DNA of 64,000 nt from Enoplosus armatus (GCF_043641665.1 NC_092203.1:6370067-6434066); one strand, 5' to 3'; positions 1-14,900 are shown, numbered from the stretch's first letter. The notes: generated from the letters alone by a model not told the origin. Program-made: numbers and translations.

Positions 1-1989
1 TTCTGCCCAAATCTGCTGGCCTTTCTAGTATTAAATTAACACAACATATTTTGGTGAATATAGGAGGAACCAGACAAGGATTCACCACTTCATCCAAATG
101 ACAGAGAAGCAGCTGAGACAGCTGAGACACCAGCGTTTCAAAGAAGCCGGTGGATGGTACAGGTGTGAGACTTGCTTAAAATTCAAAATAGGGAACTACA
201 GAGCAAAGCTGTCAAGATGTGGATGTGCGGAGGAGTCAGGTAAAGCAGAGGAGACGAGTCTGAAAAGAAAGAAGTAACCCTGCTGCAACATCAAGAAATC
301 CAGCTGAGCCGAAGAGAACTCACCTGCCCGAGGTTTTGAAGATAGAAAGCAGCTGAGACAACAGTGTAAGAAGAGAAGACGGAGCAAATATAGAGTGAGA
401 TGTGCTGGTGAAGGACTTCATTAAGGCCTGACCCTCTGTTGGTGAGTTGTCTCTGTTTAGCCCTTCTTGTCTTCATTCTTGTTTCCTGTTTTCTCTTTTA
501 GCCGCGCTGTGTTCTCTGATGTGCTTCATTCCTAATAATTTCAGCTGTCAACAAGCGCACGACTTGTGTTTATTGAGATGAAATTACTCCAGTTCCAGCC
601 TCCCTTCATGCGTTGTCTGTCAGGTTTTACACTGAAGAAGTCGGTGGTCAGGTTTTGTATTATATTGGAATCATTTCAAGCTTTCATTTTTCTTCTGCAC
701 TTCAGACAGTTTTTTTTTTTACAAATTGGCTTTCATATAATGTTGAAATTTGAAGGAAAACACACACCTATTCTTGGGGGAAACCACATACAGTCATCTG
801 CCTGGCATTAATAGTGTCTGGGACAGTATATAATTATTTACAATTATCAAAATTGTTGGCAATCCATTTCAAATCAGTTCTCAGAGCATTCAAAAAGAGG
901 CCATAAAGAGGGCAAGAAAGGCCTCAAACATCATGTCCGCACATTCAAGAAACAGCATGTTCATTGTTTCATCAGGTCTAATTTTGGAATACCAAACTAC
1001 ACTTCATAATCAGAGGAAGAAGAGCAAACAAAAAGTACTTAGACGGTCACAATTAGTGGAAATCCAACCTGGCAAACCACTTCAAAAGGTGAAAGTTTTG
1101 GGTTGGATGAGGGGACAATTATCCGCAGCTGAGAGTAGTTTTCACACCTTGTTCAGTATCTGGGCAAAACTATCAGACTTGACTTCAATCTGCTGGCCTA
1201 ATTAGCCTCATTAAAGTCCCACAAATGCAAATGTCCAATTAATGCGGCACATATATCCTCAAGACTCTTGTTAAAGCAAACTGTGAACAAAGGAGGTGGA
1301 GGTCCCGAACACAATGGAAGATTTTTCAAATCGTGGCCTTCAAGGAGCAGAAATCCGAAGTGCAGTTCTGTTGTGTTACGTGTGTATTACAACATTTCTG
1401 TATAGGCACTGTGTTAAACTACATATACAGCAAACTGTGGGTCCAGCTGCCGCTTAACAAAGAGACGAGAGGGATGAAAAGAAGTAACAAGAATTCATCC
1501 TTTTGATAAGATTCTCTCAAATACACCTGCTGCCAGAAATGCCATTAAATGTCAGCTGTCTGTTCCTGGCTTGACAACACAGACGCAGACACATTTTTTT
1601 TCTCTGTCTCACCTTAAACCACTGTTGGAAGGTCATACAAAGGAGGATCAGGGCTTGAGTCAGGCGCAGGGAAATGAACCAGCTTTTTCTTTAATGACAT
1701 TCACTGAGAATATAATGGAGAACAGTGAGGGGACAGAATGGCTGGCGGACTATTCTTCAGCTCGCATTCATGCGTTTGCAGCATGGCTAATGTATGATGG
1801 GATATGACAGTTGGTCTTGTTGTTTTATTCATCTCGGTTTGACCTGCCGAAACAAAGTCTGCTGCTGTGGGAATTAGGCATGTGTCATCCTCGTGGCTCT
1901 GTTGTTCTCTGAAAACCAGACTCCAAATTTAACCAGCTGTCCTGATTTTGTTGAACAACTTTCATGATCCTTTCAGGGAGCACGTTGTT

Positions 1990-2114
1990 AACATCTCCAG
2001 CCAGGCTAGCTGTTTCTCACAGTCTTTATGCTAAGCTAAGATAACCCTATCCTGGCTGTAGCTGATAGTGGTATCTATCTCCTCATCTAACTCTCTGTAA
2101 GAAAACAAATAAGC
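1990..2114 (-). repeat. Dispersed repeat family A, reverse copy
   Basis: Read on the minus strand this segment carries the ordered words GAGAGTTAGATGAG, GATAGATACCACT and TTAGCTTAGCATAAAGACTG. The same order appears on the plus strand at 62743-62907 and in pieces at 30041-30345. From memory this is a very common interspersed element of percomorph fish; its class is not clear to me. It has no coding capacity. Confidence 0.6.
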
Positions 2115-3511
2115 TTAAAAGCAAATACAATTGTGGTGACGAAGTGTTGAATCATTTATTTATTTATTTTGTCGGCCTAAAAGACATCAAATTCAAATAT
2201 ACTGGATCTAAAATTAGCCTAATAAATGTGACAAAGTTTCCAGAAAAAATACAGAACATATGCCCTCAGTAGTAGGTGGTAGCTACGGGCCTGGCAGGAA
2301 GTCCTCACCTCTGTGTGAGCAGGAGCCCTGAGGCTGGTGAGAGTGCAGATGTGGCTGTCAGAGGCAGCTGGATCTGTTTCTCACGTATCAATGAAGGTTC
2401 ACTGCTCAAGGGCACAGAGACACACACACACTTGAAATACATCGTTAAATTAAATAAATTATGTTCACAATGGTTGTGAAACATACAACCTTGGTCATCT
2501 GCTTTAGCCTGTTTCTGGAATATCTACTTAAATTATAGCTCTGTAACAGAGAGACCTGTCCAGGCAGGTTGATGAGGTTTTGGCCAGAACTGATCATCTT
2601 TAATTAAATAATGAGAGTTTATGTTTTGAATGTAAAAAAGAGAAAAAAATATTTTTCGTTTCGCTGCTGTAAGCGCCTGCAGGCTTCTAACAGCAAGTGA
2701 ACAAGGCTGTCAAACGCTCTCAAGACCACTGACACATGCCGAATAAACTGATACCAGGTCAGTTTGTCGGGGAGGTATTGCTCAATATAAAGGTCAGCAG
2801 AGCAAAGCTATTTCTGTTGAGAAAAAAATGACATGAGGGGTGTTGGGAATACTGGGAAAAAGGTCTCGAGTGATCAGAAGCCATTCTGATGTCACAGACC
2901 AACGCACTGACAAACACCTCAATACACTTAGATATATCTCATACAGACACAGGAAGGAAGGAAAAGAAGACAGAAGAAAAGAAAAAATCCGTTCTAGCTC
3001 AGCAATCAGGACTCTCACCCTCTCGGTACTCTGGCTTTCCAAATTGACAATTTTCTCCAAGTGTTATCCACAAAGACGAGAGGTTGTTATATATATATAG
3101 GCCCGAAGAGATGGCTCTCTGGACAAATAAACAGGCATTTACGCACGCACACACATATACACAGACTGCACATTTGCACACAACAGCAGAGAATAAAACG
3201 ACGGTGAATCGCTGAAAGAATTGGTTTTTGAGACAGAAATGAAGACAGACAGAACAAATCTATCCAGGCCATTGTGATCCTGTATGTGTGTGGCAAGACT
3301 TTCCTCTCCTTCCTGTCTCTATATCACTAACTGCACTATGTGAACATCTTCCTCCAACAACCAACAATAGTTAATGTGAATTAATGTCAGAACAAAAGAC
3401 TCTGAAATGGTCTGATTTTGCTTTTTGTTTGCAGCAAAGAAGCTAAAGCCAGGACGATGTGTGATAAAGACTGAGGGTAGAGAGAATGGAAGCTGAAAAA
3501 GAGAAGCTGTT

Positions 3512-3525
3512 CCTCCCTCTAGTGG
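3512..3525 (-). promoter_or_regulatory. CTCF-like motif
   Basis: The minus strand reads CCACTAGAGGGAGG, 13 of 14 positions of the CTCF core consensus CCASYAGRKGGCRS. It is a single short match in non-coding DNA, so binding is only a possibility. Confidence 0.3.
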
Positions 3526-4083
3526 TTCACCTCTTGCATAGTTCAGTCTAAGGTACAACAATATTACATACGTGTAAAATGTCTAACACCAGCATGAAGA
3601 CACAACCCACTTGATTATATTGATCCAAATCACATCAGTAGAGAGACGGAGATATACACTTCAGAGACTTCATCATATGGGCAAAAAAGAACAGCACTGT
3701 CACTGGTCTTTTGTACTGAACTTCATACAAAAATACTTGCATTAAGTGGAATGATGTGAAAAACTCTGTTTAAAATAAAAATGGTCATGCTGCATGGTAG
3801 TGATATTTCAATTATGAATTAGAATTTTATCTTCGTAACTCAATTGTTTATAGGTTTTTGCCAAATACTAAATATCTGGAACACCTCTTTAAGAAATTAC
3901 TTTTAAAACAATTAATTCAATAATTAACAAAGGAAATCTTTACAGCTCAGATGAGAGGAAGAAGACCAATAGTAGAACCGATGTTCAACTCATAATATTG
4001 TAAAACTAAAGAATTGAATGTTCAGTAGAGATTCATCTGGTTAAGTTTACCTTGAAATGATCAAACATGATCTGGAGGTCTTG

Positions 4084-4097
4084 CCTGTAGGTGGCAG
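4084..4097 (+). promoter_or_regulatory. CTCF-like motif
   Basis: The plus strand reads CCTGTAGGTGGCAG, 13 of 14 positions of the CTCF core consensus. It points the opposite way from the motif at 3512, about 570 bases away. Confidence 0.3.
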
Positions 4098-5774
4098 AGC
4101 AGAGCTGCACAGCACCACCAGTACTGATGGTAGCAAAGAGTCCAACACACACAAGAACACACATTAATAAAAAACATTTTATTAAAGAAGTGGGATGGTT
4201 TGTTTCCCTATATTCTATACATTATGTGCTATACAATGTAGAGGACAGACAGAGACAGACAGTGCAGGAGTGCTGACCCAGGGTCAGTTTGGTGTTTCAA
4301 TTCACACTCGCATGAAGGAATTCATTGTGAGAAGTCTAGTGACTATATACAGCACCGATTTGTTTCTTTGCACTGCTTGAGACCCCTCAAACTCAACTTG
4401 TAACTCAAAAGTTTAATATCTTCTTTTGCGTTATTATATAGTTAAATGTGAATTTTGGGAGCCTAATAGACCAGATTGGAACACTGAAAAGCTAATAATT
4501 TTGATTTTGCTGCAGGTTTATTTTAAGTGCATTAAACGCATCCTTAAAAATGCAAGTGTTAATTTGATTTCTTTTGCTTTTAGAAACATGTGCTCCCTGA
4601 CCCAGGATCAGAGCTCCTGCAAGGTGAGATCAACGCTCACAGCCGTTCATATGGAGGCGATTGTATAACTTGATGATTAAAATGCTACTTGACTTTCCAA
4701 CCTCAACAATCATTTTGGCAAAAGAGCATTTGACAAAGGAAATCCAGCAAATAGTTATGTCCACAGCAATTCAGACTTTGATGATTATCCATTTTTAAGC
4801 TGAAGCAAAGGTATGATTTTCACTTCACTGCTCAGGGTTGATTGTAAGAGTATAAGTAAGTCCTTTGGGGCTGTCGTTGAGGACTTGAAGCTTCTCTCAC
4901 ACTGATGAAAGCTTGGACAGATATTTTTGGGTTTGGGTCAAGTTGACATACTGCTTCTCCTCATCCTTTTTACATTTTAAAGACATAGATTACCAAATCC
5001 AAAAGGTTTTTATGGTCCTGAACAGACAATCTGAGTGAATCCAATTAATGAAAAGTAGTTGATTTGGGGAGCTGATCAACAGCAACTGTGCTACTCTACT
5101 GAACCAATTCCCCCTGGATACTGTAAGCATCTTCATCTCATATGCACATGGAGCAGACCTCACTTAACAACACTCTCGGATTATTCTGTATAACGTTGCA
5201 ATAGACTTGTTTCAGGAAAATAAACTGCCCAAGTTGATATTTATAACCATTAAATTCTTTAAACGTGGACTTTCATTTAGAAATATTTACATTTTCTCTA
5301 AAGAAACTGAAACATTCTGAACATTTATAGTTCCTTTTGTTTATGCAATGACAAGAAGTGAGGTTGTTGTGGTTGTTGAGAGGATTGTTTCTTTGACATG
5401 ATCCATCTCTCATACAGACAGAATAGCACAAACTAAGCAGGGAAACCACACGAAAATGCAAACTAAACTCTTAATAACATTCTTTACATCAGTCGGTTCT
5501 TCGTCAAGATGAAGCCAGGTGCTTTTTTGTTTCATATGTCTTACCAATGTAAACAGTTACTAAACTATTAAAATCAACAACCAACGTCAGATATTAATAT
5601 AAGGTATAAACAAAGTTGGCAACAAAGGGGCTTTTTGTCTGTATGAGCCAGGGTTGTCTTCATGTCACTGGAAGCAGAATTGTCTGCGTGCGTGTGTGTG
5701 TGTGTGCGTAATTCAAAATCCTCTGTATGATTGGACAGCTGACCTGACACACTAAAAAACCCTGGATCTTAAAG

Positions 5775-5801
5775 GAGAGAGAGAGAGAGAGAGAGAGAGA
5801 A
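5775..5801. repeat. (GA)n microsatellite
   Basis: Uninterrupted GA dinucleotide run of about 27 bases in intergenic DNA. Confidence 0.95.
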
Positions 5802-6225
5802 CTAGGGTTAGACCGATATACTGGTGACCATAAATATTAAATATTCAATATGCTGAAGACTCCTGTCTGTCCACATGCCTCATACTGTAAATGCTGTTCT
5901 TTTTCCTCCAGAAACACCGTCTCTTAAGGAGTAAAAATGATCAAATTCAATCATTTTAATAACTGCTACAAATACAAAATTGAAAAAATATCACATATAT
6001 CGGTTGAACCCTAGCGAGAAGATGCAAAGCCACAGGTGTTGACGTGTAAAGATGCATATATACACGTACATACATTTTTGCATAAACTCTATGTACATAC
6101 ATTATGTGGGTTGGGACTAGATTTGGCAACCACGCTGAGGAAAAGGGTTTAATCTTTCCCTCATTAATAAGGCATGCCATGTAAGGAGGCCCTGTGTGAC
6201 TCGGGGAGCTCAGTCTGACAGCAGC

Positions 6226-6231
6226 TTTATT
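6226..6231 (-). promoter_or_regulatory. Poly(A) signal AATAAA, TUBGCP3 (distal)
   Basis: Second canonical hexamer on the minus strand, about 328 bases after the stop codon. Confidence 0.4.
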
Positions 6232-6340
6232 TCACCTCCTCACACTCGGCTGGACAGTTTCCCCAAATTTACCTCATGTTTCGCAGAATTCTTGACAGTC
6301 TACATGTCACGACAAGCTCTGAAAGTTTAATCTACTGGAC

Positions 6341-6346
6341 TTTATT
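6341..6346 (-). promoter_or_regulatory. Poly(A) signal AATAAA, TUBGCP3 (proximal)
   Basis: Canonical hexamer on the minus strand, about 213 bases after the TUBGCP3 stop codon. Confidence 0.45.
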
Positions 6347-6558
6347 CCTTTGCGATCCCACTCAGTCGACTTCACTGGAGCCGTCTGCTGTGATGTCATC
6401 ACTTGGCGACACCAGAACGTTCAGAACAGCTGGATTGCTCCTCCAAGGCATGACATCATCTCGACATGAAGCGATTTAAGTCTGCTGGCCCTGGCCCGTC
6501 TCTGTGATGTCACACCCCAAGCGCCAATGACTGGAAGCCTCGTGCTGTAGTCGCCATG

Positions 6559-6625
6559 TCAGATGTTTGACAGTCGTCGCCCCCGGTTGGCGCCTAGTGA
6601 GGCTCGCAGCCTCGGCTCTCTGGCC
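6559..6625 (-). CDS. TUBGCP3: TUBGCP3 terminal coding exon 22
   Basis: Residues 879-900 and the TGA stop. Basic tail [18 protein letters not shown], closely like the end of human GCP3. Confidence 0.93.
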
Positions 6626-8679
6626 CTGCAGATGGATTAGTGACAAAACAGTCAATTACAAAAGGAAAAACACCCTTTACAACCACAGACATAATTTCAA
6701 TTTTATAAGCGTCTCTTTATGAACATACATAGGACTGAGATATAATGAGATCATTTCTGTGTCCTCGAGGTTTCAGTTGTTTTGGTTTCCTGTGCCGACT
6801 GGGTTTTAAAAAGGGCAAACCTGTAGTGTTCATTGAAGTCCAGTCTGAAGCTGAGGAAACGCAGACTCTCATCTGGACTGGTCATCAGCAACACCAGGAA
6901 CTGCTGGACGATGCTCTGAAAGGAGGAGAGGAAGGCGTGGACGGACAAAGAGGAAAAAGTACAAGAGACGTGAAACTGAGAAGAGACTGTAAAACAGCTG
7001 ACTGCATTTAAGGACGTGCCAAACGCATCGCTCGTACCTGGTAGAAGTGGGTGAGGATGCGGAGCTGGGAGCGCATCTTTGGTATGGTTTCCTGGAACTC
7101 CTGAATCCTCTTCTTCTCCTCTGCTTCCTGTTCAGCTGTCACTCCCCACTGACCCTGAAGCAACAGACACTTATTCAGACAGGATAGTATCACACATGTA
7201 CGTACTATTATGCTCCCATCATCGCACTCTTTTTCTCTCTGTATTTAGCTCATCTGAAGCCCAGAAAACTCGGCCATTCCCTCCCCTTCCTACCTCCTCC
7301 TCTCTCTGCTGCTTCTTCTCTTCGTACTGCAGTCGCAGGGTGAGTTCCTCCAGAGCCGAGCGGTAGAGGGAGTCCTGGGCGCTCTGAAACTCGATGATCT
7401 GGTCAAATATGGCCCTCAGCTGGTTCAAAAGAGACTGGATGGACAGAAACAGAGTTCAAGGAGGTGTGTGCGGAAAAGGGGAGGCAGAAAAGATTATCAT
7501 GTGTGTGTGTTACCCTGCTGTTATTGTCCAGCAGGCATCTTGAGATGATGGTGTCGAGGAAGACATCGTGTGCAGCGATGATGTGGTCGAGGTCCTGAGC
7601 CTGCTGCACTTTGTTCCACAGCTCGTCCCAGGAGCACTCCAGCACCTACACACACACACACACACACGCTTTACCAGTAGCATATGGGAATGACATTGCC
7701 CTTTTATTAAAATCAGATATCATACAGTCAGTGTGGTCCACCTCTGATATGTTGGTGGCGCCTCCCTGTCCACAGTCAATATGTCTTTCTTATAATTATT
7801 TTATCAGATGTCTGAGCAGAGAAATCTAAATCAGCCTCAGTCTGCCTTACAGAACAAGTCGGACTTGTCATCAGTCTGACTTTCAGAATACTTGTAATGT
7901 CTCATGACTTGTTTTGCAGGTGGTTTGGACTTGAACCAGCACCCTTTTGAAATTGAGTTAACCTCACAGTACATTCACTGTTGCATTTAACAGACACAGC
8001 AGGTCGCCTCCCGCTGTAATTACTACTTTTTACCGATGTTTTACAGCCTGCGATAGTAACAGCTCCGCTAATGGTCTGACCTCGAAGGTGATGTAGTACT
8101 GCATTTGGTGGATGAAGTGGACCATCTCGGAGGCAAGGATGTGACACTGATGCAGCACGCCGGACAACTCTGGAGGGTAAAAAGCACAACGCCAGGTGAA
8201 ATCAGAACAGGCTGCAGGTTACATCCTTTAAAAAGAATAATCAAAGAACGAGCCTTAAAAGAAACAAAGAAATTAGGAAAAACAGAAACAGATCTTTAAG
8301 AATATAAAGTAGGTTTTGTGTGACTGGCATTTTTCTCACTACAAAAATGAATGCAACAAAAAACAAGAACGTCTCAACGTGTGTTACAAATGTTAAACGC
8401 CCTCATGTAGATTCCTGTGTGTGTGTGTGTGTGTGTGTGTGTATTTATGTACCAGGCATGGTTTTGAGCAGCTTGGCATTACACATCTGCCCCTTCCAGA
8501 TGTCAGTCAGTGTGTACTCCATCCTCTTGGCCCTCCACAGGAAATTAAACACGCGCAGGTAGTGGCCCATACACTCCCGTGTAAACACCTGAAACACACA
8601 CAGATACATACTTCCACATGCATACAATTGTTCTGCAGAGATAGAAACATAGACAATATGTTGTGTAACTGTATTAAAA

Positions 8680-8710
<31 letters not shown>

Positions 8711-11700
8711 TGTGTTACCGTAGCAATGGGTCCATCCACATGGTAGTCCAGACTGAAAACATCCCAGCCTGTATCACCAGGAGACACCTGGAGCCAACAA
8801 AAGACAGATGTCAAAAGGGTAAGGACATGCAGAGGTCAGACCTGCAGCACGAGCCCCCCCCAAACACAAACACGCTCACACACATTACCTCCAGCAGGCG
8901 TACATCCAGCCTCTTGAGGATCTCTGCATTGTCATATTGGGCGTTTGTGGCTCTGACTGCCGTCTCTAAGATACCAGTCAGGTTGTGTTGGTACAAAGTG
9001 GTGGCAGGACGCGCCAACTCCGGTCTGGGACAAAACAAGGATAAGATGAAACAGATCGCTCAGATGTGTTATTAAAGAGAACATATATTCAAAGTGTGCG
9101 TTGCTCACTTGAGCAGGTCCATGAGGTGTCGGATGAAGTCTCCCTGGCCCAGCAGCAGGTATCTCCTCATGGCCTGCAGATGCTCCAGCAGCAGGTAGTT
9201 GCGGTTGAGAACGTCCAGCAGGTATTTGCTGGTGTCAAAATAGGCAGCATCGATCTTCTCCTGGAACGCCCCCTCCAGGTCTGACAGCAGCTCTGCAGCT
9301 AGGAGAGCATGGAGACAGAGATGAATGGGGTATTAACTGGGGAGTCAACTTTATGTTTACCTATCCTTCATTTTATATAGCTGTTATTTTGTCTGTGAAA
9401 ATTGTTTTGTCTTTGTTATTATGTGCTGTGCAATGATATATTTGTCTTTTTTTTTTAGTTCAAAAACTGGACAACAACATTAATGTATTTCTTATTCAAG
9501 CATGGGTGAACAAAAAGAAAAGAAAAGAAAGGCAAGGCAAGGAAGTGCTAAAAATGTGACTGGAGTCTGGTCCAACCACACAAATATCCTCTCCTGGTCC
9601 AAGCAGACCTCTGCTGCTGGACGAGCGTGATGCCCTTCAACAGAGCTACAGATCATACTGGTCAGATGAAGTCCAACAGACTGAATCAATAGCATATGGC
9701 TAAGTATACCTCTTTCCTCTTCATAGTCAAAGGGAGAGGAAGAAGACAAGGCCAGTGAGCGGTAAGAGCATCGATCACCGCCAGTCCACTAGCCTACATC
9801 AATATAACAATATCAATACAACGAGGACGGAACAAAATAAGAGGCTTCTTATTGGTCAATGATGTCATTAGACTCAAAAATAACACTGACAGCTACCAAT
9901 AAAGCCAGCAGTACAATCAACTTTTACATGTTCAGCATATCGTGTGTGCTATTGACATTTTCTAAAGATAATGTCCCATTATGTGACAGTGCAATAACTC
10001 TTCCAATCCTAATTATGCCCAGGAACCGGGTATAGATATAAACGTGCAGTCAAAATGTCTCACTATAAGCAGGGAAGACAGAACACGAGAGAGAAACCGC
10101 GGTTCTCACCATCTTTGGGTGTGTCTGCAGACTTGGATGCTGCTGTGATTTTGCCCGGCGGCGTTCTATCATGACAAACCTGATGCAGGAAGTTGATGGA
10201 TTTACCGATCAGCAGAACCTAGAGGGCAGAGAGAGAGAGAGATAAGGAGCAGCCTAGAGATAATAGTTAGCTGTAATCATCACGCAAAATGTAGTTTTTG
10301 TATTGTCATTAATGTGTGTGTCATTACCTGTATGTGTATGGCAATAAGCCTGGTCCATGGTAATGAATGAAGACGTGTGATAGTGTGTGTGTATACCTTG
10401 CGGGCCTGGTCCATAGTGATGAATGACGGGATCATTGACTTCCTGAGGGAGTACTTGTCGTGCCACAGACGGTCCGTCTTCACGTTGGGGTCTGACGCTA
10501 CAAAGAACTACACAAACACACGCAGTTTAACATACAATGGGAAGTTTTATTTACCCCCAAACAGGATTAATGTGATGCACAACAATCAGATCAAGTGCTG
10601 TGACTGTCTCTATCGGAGATGCTTTCACTATTTACTGAAGAATTGATTACACTGTCTACAGGAAGTGCTGAGTCTGAATGGATTCTAATGAAACTTTTGA
10701 GGAGAGTAAAGTTAAGAGTCACACACTGAATAAATAGCTCTATGGACAGCGTGTGCAGTCCATGACAGAGGTTTTCATCCTTTGTCACATTCAATTACAT
10801 TGCCCATTTGCTTCAGAGAGTACTACAGTAGCTTCAACTGGCTTTCTAATGGGCGTGCTGAAGGCTACGTACTCTATGGATGCTGATACATTTTTGAACT
10901 GACTCCAGCTGTCAGCTGAATCCGTCTCTACCAAGCACTTCCCCGCAACCTATTAGCTGAAATAACAACCTACAAAGAATTTCACTGCCAGAACATCCAG
11001 CAATAGTATAACTTATACTATATATATATATATATATATATGCAAATAGCCATTTTAAACTACAAATATATTACAAGACTGTCACTTTTGCCTCTCAGAC
11101 ACATTTGAGTTACTCCTGCGTCTTGGTACGACCTAAAACATCTCATACTTGCTCCATAATTATGGGATTTTGCTTATTAATTTGGCACCTGAAAGGTGTA
11201 ATAACTTTGTCTCTGTGTTCTTAAACACAGCACTTAAGACCAGACTCCAGTGATGATTAATGGTTAACGCTGCAAACATAAATACTGAGTGTGAGAGAGA
11301 AACAGAAAGAAAGGGCAGGGAGAAGTAAAGGAGAAGCATCCATCACCGGGCTCTCCATTACACTCCTCTCATCAGTCCTCATTTAAGAAGCCTCCTCTCA
11401 GTAATCTCGTTGGGGTCAAACACTTGAACAGAACAATGTTCCAGAAATTACCAGTAAATTCCTGCTGGACCTCTGGGAAGCAGGATTCATCACTCCTGTT
11501 AAGCTTCGGACACACTACACCATATTTAAGGCTGATTAAACCCACAGATCTTCTCATGTGACTACACTGACGCTGCACAGGTGACTGTAGTATGTGAGGA
11601 AAGAAAAGAAGTGTACCTCGTGGTAGGTATCCTCCAGCTCTCCATCATAGATCCATCTATACAGGAAGTTGAGGATGGGGTTTGACACCAGGCTAAGGAT

Positions 11701-11920
11701 GTGTTGAACCAGCGCTCTCATCTGTGGGTCTCCTGTTTTCCCGTAAGAGTGGACAGCTGAGGCCAGCTCGCCTCCTTTCCGACCCTGGCAGAAGTCGACA
11801 AGGGCGGCCAGCGTTTTGAGTCGGACTTTGGGGTCGTACATCCAGACCAGGAGCCTTCTGAGAGTCAGACTGCTCTCTGTGCACACGTTCACACCCTGCT
11901 CATCCTCCACCTGCAACTAC

Positions 11921-11956
<36 letters not shown>

Positions 11957-14900
11957 TACATACAGATCAACAAGAACCAGAAGCGGGAAATAACACTAGA
12001 CTTGAAGGCTGACATCTTAAAGCACTCTGATCACAGCATGTAGGTCATAAGGAAATACTGTTATTTGAAATGACGCTTGAAGTGATGTATTGTTCAACGA
12101 AACCGAGTTCTTTAGTTATATACTATATATTTCTCATTAACCTGCCAGGCACTGTTACCTGGGAGTGGAGGACAGACAGCAGCCTGTAGTACTCCTTCAG
12201 CTCCTGGTGGAGTGAGGCACAGAAGCTCTGAGGGGAGGAGAAGAGAAGAACAGAGGGGACAGGCAAGAGATGGAAAGGTATATGTTAGCGGAGGGTTCGA
12301 TACAAAAAGAACGTATCCTCAGAATATAGTGAACACATTTGCAGACAAACCTGGCCAACCAGTCCGAAGGCCCGGTCGAGGCTCCTGGCGTCTGTGTACT
12401 TCCTGACTTTGTTGTGGAGCCAGCCGAGCTCGGCCAGTCTGCTGCTGGTGTCTCTCAGGGACTTGCACAGCACCACCTGGTGAGGCACAGCACACATTAC
12501 AACACATACACTGACGGACTGTCCTGACCCTGATCTGAGTCCTTTAATATTTTCTTTCTGTTCATAAACTATTTTTTACATAACACACAGCTGCACAGTG
12601 CATATGGGTACAGTAAACCTACATTAAAAACAAGGAAAATAGCTCTTCTTCTTCAAGAATTAGACAGGTCCAAGCCCAACCTTGCAGAGTTATGTCCAAA
12701 CAGATGGACATGATAATGGCATAATCATTAAAAATGTAACTACAGAGCTACGTCATGGAGATTCCCATAATTTACATCATGTACCCACTATGACTGGCAT
12801 GGCCTTCTCGCAGATCTGTTTTCCAGCTGGGGGAGAGTTCACATTTAATGATGCATTAAATTTTCATCTGTTTAACAAAACCTCTCATCCACAGAGAAGT
12901 TAAGTGACCAGAGACAAGTCCAAAATATCTCCATCCTTGACTAATTCATCTCTGGTCTCTTCTCCATCAGTACGGTGACAGCAGACTGACCACAAGTCTA
13001 TGTTTAGCAGCACTGAGAGAATATGGGACAGGTTACATCTAAGGCCTTCCCATCGATATGAGGAGGAGAGGGGAATAAAAGAAATTGACAGGACAGGGAA
13101 AAGAAAAGAGAGATCGATGTGGCTCGGAGCCAAAGAGCTTCATATCGATCTGTTGAATCTTTCTTTTAAAGTCCAAAGTCCAATCAACAGTAGTCTTGAT
13201 ATCATATCAGCTACTCTGGATATGTGGAGGAAACAAGTTCTCTCCAAAAGAAGAAAGGGAACAACTAGTTTTAATGTTCTGATAATCATGCAAACATTTC
13301 CTTCTTCCAGCTTTTAAAATGTGAGGATTTGCTGCTTTGCTCTCTGTAAGTGCCTGAAGAATAAATAATAAGTCTCTTTCCACACAGCTTTATCTAGAAA
13401 CATTTCTCCCACTTGATCCTGCCTCTGTTCCTCTGGTCTGCACTGTAGCTCTGGGATGATGAGAACCTGAACTTCACTATAAGGTTACTTTGGGTAACAT
13501 GTGCAACCTGCTGAACTGATTAGTCCATTAAAAGCTTTACGGGACTGGATGCAGGTACCTTGCTGTCTATTTTGTAGCAGTTATCCTGGCCGCTCATCTT
13601 GATGAACTTGCCATCGATTCCCTGGAAGACGTAGAGGATGTCCCGCACCAGTGCCGCCTCGCTCACCTCCCCTGCACCGACAGAGGACGAGAGGACAGAG
13701 AATTTATTGTACATTAGGAACAAAGTAAGTACTCTCAGTTTCACAAGTCACAGTGAAGGTTTAGGCTATAATACATTATAAATAATAAATCTGCATTTCT
13801 CAGAAAAACAAACCAAATTAAACAACATAACAATTCCAGTTCATACAATATGGCTTTTTCAGACCAACCACAACACATTCATGATGTTCTGCACCTGCAT
13901 ACAGGCATCAGACCATTATGTCACTCACCATCTCGGCGAGGATGGACCACTCTGGAGGGAGCTGGAGGTCCGAGGGGTGGTCGAGTGGCGAGCGGGGCCA
14001 GAGCTGAGGAAGGGGAGCAGCTTACAGGAAGAGCCCAGGCCAGCCGAGAGCCCAGAGGCTGACCGCCTCCTGCTGCAGACTGAGGGGGTTGACTGAAACA
14101 CACACACACACACACACAGATTTACAGACATAAAAGCATTTTCTCCAGATTCAAGGCTCGCAAGGGTGTAGTTGAGTTTAATAGTGACTTCAACAAAGAA
14201 AACCAACACGTTAGCCCACATTTAGAGGTCGTCTGTTGGATGATGCACTCAGAGAAGCAAATAAGCCAAGAGCACATCCTTGCATAATTAAAGCACCACA
14301 CTGTGTGTTGCCCAGAGTATAAATTATAATTCAAAGCCATGAGACCTTTTTTTTCATGTTTGAAGTGAGGATTTGCCCTTTCACGATTAAAAAGGTGAGC
14401 CCTGCTCAATGGCCATTTGTAATTGAAGGACTCCTGCATTATTAATAAGTATAAATGGAATTAAATAGCCTTCTGATGCCTCATAAAACAGATTTATAAA
14501 GAGGTCAGGCTGAGAGGCAAGTTCACTCTACAGGTGCTAATTGATACTTGCTTTATCTGGAGTGTTTTTACAGGACGAGCAGCGGCTAAATAACGCTCTT
14601 CTCCCCAGAGCCTTTCAGGTGAAATGGCTTAAACACAGCTGACAAGTGTGACTCAGTTGTGAAGATGTAAGCGGGTTCTCTCTACCATGTACATGGTATA
14701 TGGAAACTCATGGAAATGCTCACCCAGCCAGCAGCGACTGCGGTGTTGGCGTGGGTCCATTCAGTGTGTAGACTCCCAGGCTGGAGATGCCGCTGGTCCC
14801 CACACTGGCTGACAGACCCGCGCTCCTGTCCCCGTAGCCAAGGGCCAGGCTCTGGGGCCGGGTGCAGTAAAACGGGGTGGAGTGGGCGTCCCTGGGGAGG

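Larger units (their letters stand above)
1..6225. other. Intergenic region beyond the TUBGCP3 3' end
   Basis: No exon with flanking splice sites and a recognisable protein could be found on either strand. The open frames are short and uncorrelated with any codon pattern. The stretch holds one reverse-orientation copy of dispersed repeat family A (about 1990-2114), two CTCF-like motifs (3512 and 4084), a short (GT)n near 5690 and a (GA)n at 5775. In human the DNA on this side of TUBGCP3 leads towards SOX1 and SPACA7; neither is visible here. Confidence 0.6.
6226..6558 (-). other. TUBGCP3: TUBGCP3 3' UTR (probable)
   Basis: This is the sequence immediately after the TUBGCP3 stop codon on the minus strand. 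Two AATAAA polyadenylation hexamers are present on that strand, at 6341-6346 and 6226-6231, so the 3' UTR is probably about 220-350 bases long. The exact cleavage site cannot be read from sequence. Confidence 0.5.

Noticed and set aside
12286..12300. GGTTCGATAC word resembling a tRNA B box
   Set aside because: No A box or cloverleaf around it; lies in a TUBGCP3 intron by chance.
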